Below are positions 50,201-61,066 of a stretch of DNA of 64,000 nucleotides, piece by piece. The notes under the pieces were generated by a model that ran no database searches, was not told the origin of the DNA, and saw only the letters and a program-made list of their open reading frames with translations. Position 1 is the first letter of the stretch. Every line of letters begins with the position of its first letter. Source of the DNA: Glossina fuscipes (taxonomy: Eukaryota > Arthropoda > Insecta > Diptera > Glossinidae). The translations under genes were made by a program, and so were the position numbers. Location of the stretch: contig NW_023998416.1 in the NCBI RefSeq assembly GCF_014805625.2, positions 13,941,293 to 14,005,292 of the forward strand, read 5' to 3'.

Positions 50201-50795
50201 TAAGCTTAAGGGGAATGTCGCAGCCTTTTTTAAACAATTTTCTTAGAATGGAAGAAAAAAATAAGAGAATAACAACATTTAATGAAATTATGCTAAGAAT
50301 ATGTTCAAGTATTAAAAACAATTATTATTGAAAAATGTTCAACAGTGGCAATTTACCGTAAGGATCCTCGCGAGCCATCTTTTATTTAAAGCAGGACCCG
50401 GGGTAAGAGGTACAAACGGTGAATCTATGTGAAATGTCACATAGTCCACATTTCTATGGCTAGTAAAACACATGAAATACTTTAATAAGTAAGAAATCTA
50501 GATTCGGCCGCGAGCGAGAGGTTTGTGCTGGACTGCTTAACATTGATCAATAATACGAAGATTTTGCACGTTGGCTGAGTTTTCTTTTTGACGGCTCTAA
50601 AAGAACAAAATGTCAACATCCTATAATATTGAGTAGGAGGATCGATTTTCTCCCTTTTTATAGAGGTGCTGTAGAACAATCCAAAGAATGCAAATTCTGA
50701 TAAGTAACGAGCAAGAAACCAATTTTTTTTTTTATTTTTAAAAACAGCTGTGGCCAGGTTGTCTTTCTTTCTTTAAATGTGTCCTTTAAATGATT
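47276..50795. other. AT-rich non-coding stretch
   Basis: Contains an AT repeat (47512-47550) and TATATA near 47585. The 152-codon minus-strand frame at 47951-47493 is the longest in the window, but most of it is translated T-rich and AT-repeat DNA. TTG-rich DNA lies at 49395-49450. A weak PiggyBac-like signal at 50067-50321 is described under findings. Confidence 0.45.
47512..47550. repeat. AT microsatellite, interrupted
   Basis: ACATATATATGTATATATA-type run of about 39 bp. Confidence 0.9.
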
Positions 50796-50849
50796 CGGGT
50801 CAATCAAGAGTTCAATAATTTCCAAACTTTATGCCGAACTTGATTTTGC

Positions 50850-51030
50850 GGTCAGGAGAACGTTTATCACAGACACTACATAAACAGATAGACAGGTAAC
50901 CAGACGGATACGCATAAATTAGACAAGAATTTCATCCTCATCAAGAATTACTTTACAGGGTTTCTGAGCTTTTCTTGTAGGCGTTGCAAACGTTCTAACA
51001 AGGTAAATATATCTCTCACCCTTCCGTGTA
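50850..51030 (-). mobile_element. TIR-2-like dispersed repeat, minus orientation, diverged
   Basis: Has ACAGATAGACAGGTAACC then AGACGGATACGC, AGAATTTCATCCTCATCAAG, ACAGGGTTTCTGAGC, TAGGCGTTGCAAACGTTCTAAC and CTCTCACCCTTCC. The order matches the copy at 27240-27560. Confidence 0.55.
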
Positions 51031-51465
51031 CAATTACTGATCTTTTAGTTGACGAGTGTTTGAATGGAAAAGTTTAACTTTCGACCAAAGGAAGCAATCT
51101 CGCGCTAATAAATTAACTTACGTGAAAACCACTGACATTTTTCGAATGGCTTTCATCCTCATATGACTTAAGCGATCGTCACGATGAAATGCCATTAATG
51201 AATTTTTATTACAGTTTGAGATGAAAAAATCAACCGATGGATGAAAAAGTTATTTAAATAATTTCTAAATCTCAACTACACATTGCAAACCAAAAAAAAT
51301 TAGTATAAGCTAAACAATTTGTAAAGTTCTTTGACAAGTTCTTTGTAAAGTTCTTTTACTTATTGACAACAAACTCAATGAAACCTGTGATGATTGGCTG
51401 TTCATACTGTAACGCGCTCTTTGCATCGTGACGCCATATCTAACAAAGTGTATAACTATCTATTC

Positions 51466-51496
<31 letters not shown>

Positions 51497-51547
51497 CATG
51501 AATGTACCTTTATGTCTATATACATTGTTACTATAGTTTTATTATAA
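51031..51547. other. AT-rich non-coding stretch with TA microsatellite
   Basis: The TA run is at 51470-51496. A duplicated GTTCTTTGACAAGTTCTTTG-like phrase occurs near 51324-51355. No gene is seen. Confidence 0.5.
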
Positions 51548-51854
51548 TTACACCCTAAACCGCTTGTCGTACAGACTGTATGTAACACTCAGAAGGACTT
51601 GAAACAGTATCACCTTTCATTACACCGATCGATTCACAGTCGCTTTCTGATTCGATCTACTGTTGTCTGTCCGTCAGTCCATCTGGTTTTCTTGTGTTCA
51701 GCTTAGAAGTCGGAATTTTTTGAGGTATTTTGATAACTCTCTACTGACTCTATCGAAACAGTTTCATATTGGAGCATTTCTACGATCACTTCCCTTATAA
51801 TGCCCATATAATGCAACGTTGCTATGCGAATAACTGTAGGGTGGTGTAGGGTAT
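51548..51854 (+). mobile_element. inverted-end non-coding element (TIR-1), plus orientation, complete
   Basis: Left end ACACCCTAAACCGC and right end GTGGTGTAGGGTAT form an imperfect inverted repeat. The interior has TGTAACACTCAGAAGGAC, ACACCGATCGATTCACAG, CTGTCTGTCCGTCAGTCC, GTCGGAATTTTTTGAGG and TTCTACGATCACTTCCC. This copy fixes the right boundary of the family at GGGTAT. Confidence 0.8.
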
Positions 51855-54113
51855 CTTGTAATGTGGAACTTGCTGGCAAAATGGAAATGCCTAAGTTCAG
51901 AGCTAATTAAACTTTATCATTTAATTAAATTAAAATCCATAATTGCTAAAGGTAGACAATATCAGCACAAAGCAGTTTGTCTGCAATTTTTCTAAGAGAC
52001 AAACAAAACTCAAACTTTTACCTTAAAAAATTGCTATCAAATGTTTGCCTGTACATGCCTGCACGAACATGTGTGGTACACAAACCATATTTTTATGTTT
52101 CGGTTATTGAAGTCGTTTACATTTGAGGCAAAAGGGTAGAATTGACAAAGTTTTCTGATACAAATATTTCCTTCAAATGTACACACATACATGTGTACAT
52201 GTTTATCCTGGAAAATTTCGTTCATTTAAGTGGAACATTAGTCCATACATATTGAAAGATAGGGACCATATGTAAGCTTCCTTGGTTAGAAGATTACAAA
52301 GAGATCATATGCTTGCATACATCTCTTTATTGTCTATATGCCGAACAGAAGCAGTTTGTTTTGTGCACTTCGGGCAGCATCTGTTCTTCCTTTGAATTTA
52401 CTCAACATTTTTCTTTTTCTTTATTAGAGAGTAAAACAAGCGCTCATGTAGCTGTAAAAACATTGACCAAAATATTGGACAACATATCGAAATCTTCAAC
52501 GGATCTAAGTGGCTGTACACGAAGTGTATTGAAAATCATGCACAAACGCTTAGTAAAAGTAATTTGTAAGCCCGAAGTTATTCGTTGAACAGCAAGAAAT
52601 CATTGACACAAATTTTTAACCTATGACAGATAAACTTGATACTTTTTTTTTTCTAAGCGATGACTACTTTAAAATTTTTGTTGCGTTGTTTAATTGTGAA
52701 AACTTGGCAAATCTGCAGGACTCTATATTCGAAAACGGGAAAAGTGGAAAGACAACACAATACTCTGTTCGAAGCATTTTATATGGATGAGAGTCTTTAG
52801 CCTAAGGAATAAAGAAAACGGCCTGAAGAATCATATTACTCGTCTTAAACACGTTTCACAAATCTTTTTTCGCATCTGTTGGCAAGAAATTCCACGAATC
52901 ATGAAAAGTTATCGAAAAAAAGAATTTTTTTTCTTTTTTATGGTCAAATGTGCATCAGAAGATCTGCGAGCAGTTCCTTTAGGCGAAGATGCTTTTTCTA
53001 GTGCTGAAGGGCTTGCTTAATAATCCCAACTGTGATCATTTCCTTTCCCCCTTCCATCAAAAAAAAAAAAAAATGATCAGTTACAGTAACGTTTGTCCCT
53101 TAAGTAGCATACATCTCGATGTTTATTTTGGAACATTTTACAAAACACATCCGGGTACACAAATAAAGTTAAATAAATATTCATTAAAATCTAGAAAAAA
53201 TGTATTACATAATAAAAAGCTTAACATTCAAAAAAAAAAAAAAAAACAATAGCATGTATGTGTATATAAATAAATAACACGCAAATAAAAAAATATATTT
53301 TTCACACATCATCTGTGACTCTAAACTGAAATCCCTTTTATTGCAAAACAGCAAGCAATAGCAAGTTTATGCACATTAAATAGGATTTTACTGTGAGCCT
53401 ATTTTCAACACTTCTCAGGACGGTTATAACAAATACGAATCAACACATGAATGCGTGCAAGTATGAAACCTACATACATACATACATACAAGAGAATTTT
53501 CATGTAGAATCATCCTTTAGCCAAAAAACATAGAATGAATTTATATTTTGGTATAAAAGGGCATTGTTGTCAGGAAAGAAGTTCATGCATCCATACGCGA
53601 ATTCAACCGTTAGCATCACTGCTATTACGTGCTGATGCTGGTGCTGAATGCTGCAGCCGGTTGTTATTGTCGGCGTTTTGCTCGCCGTATGGATACATGT
53701 TTGCCTACATATTTCCTACGTTCAGAATTAATAAACATTCATATATAGAGATAAACAAAAACTTCAAAACAGCAATGAATGAATGAATGTTCTAACAAAC
53801 TTATAACCAACTACAATACAATATATGTAACTGAAGATGAGTGCACATGAATGTATATTAGTGCTTGCAAGAATTTGCAAATAGGAAAAAAGATGTCTAT
53901 AGGCCATATGTGCATTGGTATCCCGGTGAACATGGGCTTGCTACGGTTCTTATTCATATTCAAGTTTTCCCCAGTAGAGTTCCGTAAACGTCATTGTTGC
54001 TATTTTTAACAGGATGTTAGACTGTTCTAACTTCCTTTCAAAATATCATGCCCGAATATACACATAAGACACATATGAGCGAATAAAAGTTACGCGAAGA
54101 GCTTTATAATATT
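51855..54113. other. AT-rich non-coding stretch
   Basis: A plus-strand frame at 52313-52588 follows a pyrimidine-rich stretch ending in ATTAG (near 52428), which looks like an acceptor. The encoded peptide is unrecognised. Also present: a poly-A (53060-53073), a second A run (53230-53246) and a CATA repeat (53470-53491). Confidence 0.4.
53470..53491. repeat. (CATA)n tetranucleotide repeat
   Basis: Five ACAT/CATA units. Confidence 0.9.
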
Positions 54114-54320
54114 ATGAAAATAAATCTAAAAGATTCATTAAAATCCTTAGCTAAAAGCTCAGAGTCTGTAGCCAAAAAACGAAGAACGAAAAAAAAATTT
54201 TTTTGCTTTATATGTCTTCATTTTCTTTTAATGTTTCTAGGAATACGTAAAAGCATAGCAAAGCAAAAAAAAGTACAGAAAACCAAGCGATTACAAAGAG
54301 GAAGAAGAGAAAGCAAATGA
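54114..54320 (+). CDS. unrecognised basic open frame with an internal acceptor-like sequence
   Basis: The frame of 68 codons starts with a Lys/Ser-rich segment (MKINLKDSLKSLAK, residues 1-14). It crosses a T-rich stretch encoding a hydrophobic run and resumes as a basic segment (IRKSIAKQKKVQKTKRLQR). The T-rich part ends TTTTCTTTTAATGTTTCTAG at 54240, a good 3' splice site, so the real structure could be an exon beginning at 54241, not a continuous frame. The basic parts would suit a nuclear or nucleolar protein, but I recognise no family. It may be a coincidence or a decayed retrocopy. Confidence 0.2.
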   Translation: MKINLKDSLKSLAKSSESVAKKRRTKKKFFCFICLHFLLMFLGIRKSIAKQKKVQKTKRLQRGRRESK

Positions 54321-54458
54321 AAATCTAATCATGACTACCCTTGCGTCACCACCCATCCTCGCCTACGTAATTAAATTTACAGGTAAGAAAGTCCAAAAAA
54401 AAAAATCGCCCTTTAATTCGTTTTCCATTCTATTTGACTCTTCGTAGAAGTTGACTGA

Positions 54459-54665
54459 TTCTCTTTCACGCTTATAGGCATAAATCCATTATGCGATGCG
54501 GTGCAAATGGTTTTTGAAGCAATGCAACAAAATTCCGAAGAATTTCTTTTGTTTCTCTTACGCGCAAACATTATTCATTGTGGTCAGTGTGATTTGCAGA
54601 TCAATAAACTTCCAGAGGGATATGTTTCTAGAAGTTTAAGGTCGGTTTCTGCCGGGAAGGTTTAA
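54459..54665 (+). CDS. unrecognised open frame without its own upstream Met, possible exon
   Basis: About 68 codons are open from 54459 to the stop at 54663-54665. The sequence includes NPLCDAVQMVFEAMQQNSEE, then FLLFLLRANIIHCGQCDLQ and a basic end. Composition is more protein-like than nearby frames (mixed charged, polar and hydrophobic residues, few homopolymers). It is preceded by a CTCTTTCACGCTTATAG acceptor-like sequence. Together with the basic frame just upstream it may be part of one gene or a retro-pseudogene on the plus strand. No family is recognised. Confidence 0.25.
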   Translation, partial: FSFTLIGINPLCDAVQMVFEAMQQNSEEFLLFLLRANIIHCGQCDLQINKLPEGYVSRSLRSVSAGKV

Positions 54666-57600
54666 TCTTACTTATTCTTAGATGCAGAATCGCATATAGT
54701 CGCGCCTCTCGCCCTTCGATGAGAGCGAGGAATTTTCAAATCTGTGTCTTTCTTTATACTAGGCATCCAGTTGCAATGCGACTCCACACCCAGCAGGTAA
54801 GCAACCCCTTTCGTGGGCACGGGCCAACAGCTGCGATCAGGACATTCCCACAACCGATCGTTCTTGCATTTAAGTCGAAAGTAAGAGCATGCTTCAGCGA
54901 CTTTTGATATCCCTGGTACCAGACGTAAATAAGAGAAAAATAAAGGAAGGAAGAAACTGTAGTGTCCCATACGACACTTACTATGTAGAAGACCACAGCG
55001 CTGAGCTATTAAGTAAGGAATCAACTGACATTTGACTTTTTATATAAAAGCCATGTGCTCTAGCGTTAATAGCCAAGTCGAGCGGAATAGGATTGTTTCG
55101 TTTATTGAATTATTATATCAAATTTATTCATTCTGTTATTGAAAACATAGTTGTTGCAATAATAAGGGACACAAAAGAAACAGTTTCCTTATGAAATAAA
55201 AATTTGATAAGAATTCAAGGGGAAGGTGTGCAATCAATCGTGTCAGCCGTGTGAGTATCAAGTTTCTATTTCCTACTGCGGTTTCAGCCTTTGCCGCTTT
55301 ATCAGGTAAATGAACAGATGGAGAAATAAATGCACAACCGGAGGAACGAATCTGTAACAAGACGAACAACCATATATAAATAAGCTCCGAAGTCTCTTTT
55401 GATAAAAAGTTAATGTAGTTTACGCCTTCTCTGATGCATATCGTGGATGTTACAAATACAATGAAAATAATTTCCACATGTTTTGCAAAATTAGGTAAAA
55501 AAGTTCAATTCATAAAAGCTTTTAATGATTTTCAGCAAAAAATGTTGTTGCTCTTTTTTTAACCTACTTTATTGCTTTCTCCCGTTACTAAGTCCTAAAA
55601 ATCAATCCTCGTGCATGTTGAGAAAAAATAAAAAATAAAAAAAAAATCTTTTCTTCATATTCATCTATTCACTTATTACTTATATCTCCCAGTTTTTGCT
55701 ACCTTTTATTTCTCACTGAAATTCTCTTAGGATATGAGAGATACATGAAAATGTAAGCCTTTGTCAATTAACTAAATCAAGGCTGCTTCTCTTTTTCTTT
55801 CTTTTGCATTTCCTGAGTAACAAATTAAAATTGATAGCAACGCTATCGACTAGCATTTGACAGCCATTGGAGATATCCAACAAAGCGTGAAGAATGTAAC
55901 TAAAGCACAAACTTTTTGCTATATAAAGTAAATTGGTATCCGAAGTAAAATCTGGTAGTCTAACAATGGACTCATTAATAAAAACCGAGACGGAAATTAA
56001 ATGTAGATGTAACCGAATCTTTTATACCATCCACTTAAAGTCTAAAAAACCCAAAGTAAAGCGTAAATAAATGTTAATTTCGACAGCCTGTAATATTTGG
56101 AGGGCTTCTCGGGTGTTTTCAGCTTTGGTGCAGAGGAAAACTTTTATCTCTTAAAAAAAATTTGTTTTCAATAATGAAACCAATAAGCTTTACTGACGGG
56201 GGCGGTTTAACCCCTTTTTGGCGCAGAGACTGTAGGTTATGAGAAATAGCTCATCTTTTCAACTTATGTTGCCCTGCAGTCGTGTCTTTATATCCTTTAC
56301 GGGTCACTTTCAAAAATCAATCTACATACAAGAACTTGCACCGTTCCTACCAAATTTGAAACCGTTATTTTAATCTTTGCGACCTGAACTCTAATGGTCA
56401 GACCGACACGAAGACATATGGCGTGACAGACAGATCGTTTGAGAATTTAATATTGATCCCCAGTTTACTAACGTTACAGGGCTTTTTCCTTCAGAACTAC
56501 TATGAACGTTAGTTTTGAAAAAACGAGTTAAGTGTTTGTACAACCAAACAACAACAGGGATATACTAGTGCTATACTATGTCACATGTTGTTGCATATCC
56601 CAGAACGGAGCATTCATAATTTAAACCCTAATTTACTGTTCACAACTTCCTTTCCTTTCCCCTCCCTTCCCTTTTGTTTATTCATGGATTTTATAGATGC
56701 AGTAGACGAATGGTCGGGCTAACGACGCGTTATTCAGATTGACAAGAAATCTAAACTCGTTGTATATTAAAAGAAGGAGGTAAACATCTCGCATAATTTA
56801 CTATCCATACAGAGCTGTCGAAATGTCATATTAACTCAGCCACTAACTAATTTCAAGTTTACAAGTTTTACGCAACGGAACACTAAGAGATTACTAAGAA
56901 GATGGCAAATAATTCCTTAAAGTTGAAAAAAGTCCATCCTCAACAATGTTCGAAAGGTTTCCTTCAAACCACTACAGAATTTTTACTTGGATGCTTGGAA
57001 AGGTGATTCCAGTGAATTTTTTTCATTCTTCAAATACAATCACATTTTAATATCTATGTTGATTATATAACTAATACGAAATTTTACATAAAGAGTGTAG
57101 TGTACAAAGAATCGGCTTTCTATTCTGTATTTCCTATATATATATATATATATTTTTTTTTTTTTTGAGCGTTACAACGTATAACAAATGTACGTCATTA
57201 TATCATGTAAAAAGGAAATTGAATCGTTTTACAACAGCAACTTTAAACAAAGAATAAAATTTATTTTCATTTTAATCGAAAAAAATAAAGAAAAGAGCTT
57301 GGGATAAAGTGGAAATTGAAATATTTTTAGCAAATAGTAGAAAAAAATCGCTAATAATGACGTACGCATGTAAGAAAAAAGAAATGTATAAATCATTTGA
57401 ATGAAGTAATGACATCGATAATGTCAATTCGACAGAAAGTGTATACTTCTCCTTCCAAAACATCCTAAGCACTAAACTAAGTTTGGCGGATAAGAAATAA
57501 ATGAATGAATGAATGAATCGATAAACAAAAGTATTCGTTTACTTATATAAATTATCCAGCGTCCAAAATATTTTAGATTCAGCTAACATTACAGTTCGAG

Positions 57601-57718
57601 TTGCTGAATCGAAGAGGTCCAGCTTTGTATTTCATTAAGTATTCCATATTTCTAGGGAGGGGATTGTAAAAAAAGTCCTTTTTGTCATTTTTTTTTCTTT
57701 TATTTATGTACAATTTTC
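54666..57718. other. AT-rich non-coding stretch
   Basis: Minus-strand frames at 55024-54668 (118 codons) and 55477-55136 (113 codons) are unrecognised; the first is Cys/Trp-containing and less repetitive than most. A faint TIR-2-like trace lies at about 56290-56520 (GGTCAGACCGACACG, then TTACAGGGCTTTTTCC). AATG units occur at 57497-57519 and a TATA plus poly-T run at 57136-57168. Confidence 0.45.
57497..57519. repeat. (AATG)n tetranucleotide repeat
   Basis: Four to five AATG units. Confidence 0.9.
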
Positions 57719-58039
57719 ACATCCCACGCAACTTGGGGTGCAAGGGTATGTTGAGTTTGTGCAGGTGTGAGCAACATCGAGGAGGACGTGGGATAACCCC
57801 ACTTTTTCTTATACTAATCGATTCAGAATCACTTTTCGAATCGATCTAAGCTATGTATTCGTCTGTCCGTCTGTCCGTATTTTTCTTGTATTGAAACTAC
57901 AGGATGCAATTTTCCCGATATTTTGTTTAAATTTGATTCACTGATGTGTTTTGATCCAAGGATCGACACTCTTCAAAATGGCTTATATCGCATCTCTCGG
58001 TACATAAACAAGCTTATTAAGCGAAGCTGTGTAAGGTAT
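57719..58039 (+). mobile_element. inverted-end non-coding element (TIR-1), plus orientation, near full length
   Basis: Left end CACATCCCACGCAACTTGGGG, right end AAGCTGTGTAAGGTAT. The interior has GTGCAAGGGTATGTTGAGTT, TACTAATCGATTCAGAATC, GTCTGTCCGTCTGTCCG, GGATGCAATTTTCCCGATA, TGATGTGTTTTGATCC and TTATTAAGCGAAGC. It is among the best copies for the CTGTC tract. Confidence 0.8.
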
Positions 58040-59944
58040 CTAACAGTGGACCGTGGTCCACTATTGTGTTTTTAGTGACTTTTTATTTATTCGCAATTTG
58101 TTTAGCTATATGCAATTCAATGTTATCCCCTCTTCTCGTATTTGTCTCATTTGTTGGCTTTGTGTACAATCGTGAACAGCTGCAAAAAATACTGAAACAT
58201 TGCATAGTGTGCTTTTTTATATACGATACAGATGACAAACAAATATTTCAATATCGTTTTTAATGAATCATGTTTTATGCAAATTTTTATTTACCCAATA
58301 AATGCAATTCTCTTGCAAATTCAAGATCTGCACATATACGAAAGAAATTTGTAACATGTACATAGAGACCACATAACAAAATAGCAAAGCCAGAAGGTAA
58401 GAAGCCATCTTCGAGTAAATTCAAACCACAAGTAACTTAAAGCTTTATTTTATTATTCGTTTTTATGAGTAGATATGGCATCGGAGTAAAATATATACAC
58501 ATACGTACTTACATAAGAAATTGCCTTAGTTTTAGTGCAGATCCGTTTGAAATGTTTAAAAGCTTTCATTTCTCGCATTCTTAGCCCTTTTGGTGAGAGA
58601 CGCCCTCTACATATAGATTTGCAGCGGCCGAGCAAAGTAAAGGGGCAAAGAGAAGGACGGCATCAACGAAACGATTAACGTTGTAAAAATTTTCATTTGA
58701 CATCGTAGTTAAGTGAGTCTAATCCAACTTTGAATGTATAATGTCACATGTCTTGCTTAATTCAAAAACATTACGTCACGCGTTTATTTTACACACACAA
58801 TAAAACACGACACATAATTAATTAAAGTTTATTGTTTATTTGTGTGCCAGTGTTTGTCATGCTATTGACAAAAATAAAGCAAAAAAGGAGAGAAAATAAT
58901 TAAGAAACAGAAATGAAGTTCACGTAAGCGTTTAATTAAATTTTTTTGCCTTTGCATAATATTACTTGTGGCCACAAAGAGTAAGAGAGTAAAATATTTT
59001 TTAATATATAGAAGAGTGCAACGACAAAAATATAACAGAACAGACCAGAAGTAACGTAATAAAAATCAGAATAAGAGGAAAGGGAAGGATAGGAAACGAA
59101 AGTAAGAAAACTATAATTGAACGCAGGGACAGTGGGATAGCGGAGGCACTATGAGTTACGCCGACATGTATATGTAGCCTTCCAAATGCCGATGTACATA
59201 CTATATGTTACCATAGACATGATGTGTTTCCTGTTGAAAGCAAACCTCACGCCGTTATTCACGAAAGAACAAAACAAACAAATTTCGTAATAGAGGAAGT
59301 ACTTTGTTATATAAATTAAACACTCACTTTGCGAAATACAATTGCAAAATATGAAAAACATTACCACATAAGTTCGCGTTAGTCGTAAGTATAGTTAAAT
59401 AAATATGCAATTTCTAAATTTGTAAATTGTTCTCATCTAGTAAATAAAGGAGCGGTTTACAAATAAATATGCGTTACGTACACTCAACTCCATATTAATG
59501 GAAGGCTTTTTATATAAGAGAGAGGCAAGAGACTTATGCCTAAAATTGACATATAACGGAACGTGAAAAATTGTCGTCAATTGATGCGCTTGAATTCTAA
59601 ATTCGCTTAAGTAATCAGTAAATTATCATTGAAGAACAACAGGATGATAAGAATGATTTGCTCTCAAAAAAGAGAGAGATCTTCTTAAATTTAAAGCGAA
59701 AGTGAATCACTCTCATGTGAGTTGGAAAATCCAAGTAGATTAATAATGTCACTATGTAGTCTTATGAAGTTGATGAGGCAGCTGGAAAACCATTAAAGTG
59801 TGTTGCAAGTAAAACAGCTGTCTTGAGGCCTTAAAAATTTCAAGCAAGAGTGCTTTGGCATTAACCGAAAAATTTTCCTTAAATGAAAGCAAAGCGAATG
59901 CATATAGCAAGATTTGCTTTTTATATTCTACGTCACTTATGGTG
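58040..59944. other. AT-rich non-coding stretch
   Basis: Opens with a small hairpin (AGTGGACC-GT-GGTCCACT, 58045-58062). Frames at 58066-58263 and 59149-59367 are unrecognised. No gene is supported. Confidence 0.5.
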
Positions 59945-60172
59945 CAGGACAGTTCACTACATGTTGCAAGCGCTCAACTGGGAAGTGTGAGTTCAAGCGG
60001 CGACCAGAACATAGTCAGATGCTTCTAATTACCAATTGTTTGCCTCGGTAGATTCCGCATTTGTTAAGCTCTGCGTAAAGATGCGAAAACAACGGCCCCT
60101 TGAGTTGTTTGCGACAGAGGAGCGGGCGCGATATTCGCAAGAAATTTATAGCTAATGATGGACAATACTTCG
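59945..60172 (+). pseudogene. mariner transposase C-terminal fragment, heavily decayed
   Basis: The end reads RKKFIANDGQYFE-stop (60136-60172), matching the mariner C-terminus (K-C/V-I/V-A-x-D/N-G-x-Y-F-E). About 225 bp upstream a frame gives VQDSSLHVA, which may be the QDNxRPHVA block. The distance is slightly shorter than in intact elements. Everything between is scrambled by stops and frameshifts. The terminal motif is convincing, the upstream one less so. Confidence 0.5.
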
Positions 60173-60756
60173 AATAAAATATTTTCTATCTTTTGAGCAT
60201 TTATTTTCTTGACCAAAAATTCCGGTTTCATATTTACATGCCTAAGTGTACATATTTATTTATGCGCTTCTCAGAAGAGTCGTGATTGTATGGCACTTCA
60301 TCGTATTTATTATATATTTCAGCTTATTTGGCATAAACAAACTTTCGCTTAAAATCAAGTTACCATTAATTTCACAAATTTGGATCCAAATGAAAAAATT
60401 GGTAAACTTTTATCAACCAAAAGACATTTTTATAAAAAGGGATTCCCAAACTTGATATGTGTCAAAATGAATTCAAAACTTTTAGCAAAACCAAAACGGA
60501 AATTATTTTCAGATTAGCTAAAGATTGTCATAATGCTCATCCGACATTTTCACCTCATATTCATCAACCATTTAAAATGCATTTGCAAATGCGCCAGAAT
60601 GAATGCTCAATGTTTAGATTGTGTGTCTGGTCTCTTAGAAATGCAATGTCTGTGAGTAAACTTTTGAATTTATCAAATATCGTCAGTGACAGAGCCGAAC
60701 AAAGCAAACGATATGTTTGGCAAGAAGACGTGGTCTATGGAATTAGACCAACGAAA
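60173..60756. other. AT-rich stretch with an unrecognised plus-strand frame
   Basis: The 112-codon frame at 60457-60795 overlaps the start of the next dispersed repeat for its last dozen codons. Its sequence is mixed, not low-complexity, but matches nothing I know. Treated as unsupported. Confidence 0.35.
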
Positions 60757-61066
60757 TGCTCTAAAGCACTTCGCTTAACACAGTTATTCACATAACGACT
60801 TCTCAAAACAAGGCGCTAAGACGGGAAGAGATTGAAAAAATTGTCCGATCTCAACTAATCTCCACAGGGTTCGTTCTTGGGCAAAAGGACGTTGGTGTAC
60901 CAAATTTCATGAGAGTGTCTCAAAGGTAGTGGCCTGCAAGAATACAAAAAAGGATGAAGGCACACACAAGCAAGTGATTCGGAATCGATTGGTATAATAA
61001 AAGGTGGGTCTTACACAAGCCACTGTGAACTTATTATCCCCTCATACTATAAGTAGGGTAAGATGT
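60757..61066 (-). mobile_element. inverted-end non-coding element (TIR-1), minus orientation, near full length
   Basis: Left end GCTCTAAAGCACTTCGC then TTAACACAGTTATTCACATAAC, right end TATAAGTAGGGTAAGAT. Inside are AAGGCGCTAAGACGGG, GTCCGATCTCAACTAATC, TTCTTGGGCAAAAGGACG, TTGGTGTACCAAATTTCATG and AAGTGATTCGGAATCG then GGTATAATAAAAGGTGGG. The GACGGAC tract is reduced. Confidence 0.75.

Noticed and set aside
52313..52588. Possible transposase helix-turn-helix behind an acceptor-like sequence
   Set aside because: The resemblance to Tc1-type helix-turn-helix sequences is too weak and nothing downstream supports it.
54668..55024. 118-codon minus-strand frame with several Cys and Trp, considered as a zinc-binding (FLYWCH-like) domain
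   Set aside because: The Cys/His spacing does not fit FLYWCH or another finger, and overlapping frames on both strands are equally open.
55136..55477. 113-codon minus-strand frame
   Set aside because: No domain, no splice context and no protein-like features beyond hydrophobic runs.
60457..60795. 112-codon plus-strand frame
   Set aside because: No recognisable family, and its end is repeat sequence; kept only as a note.
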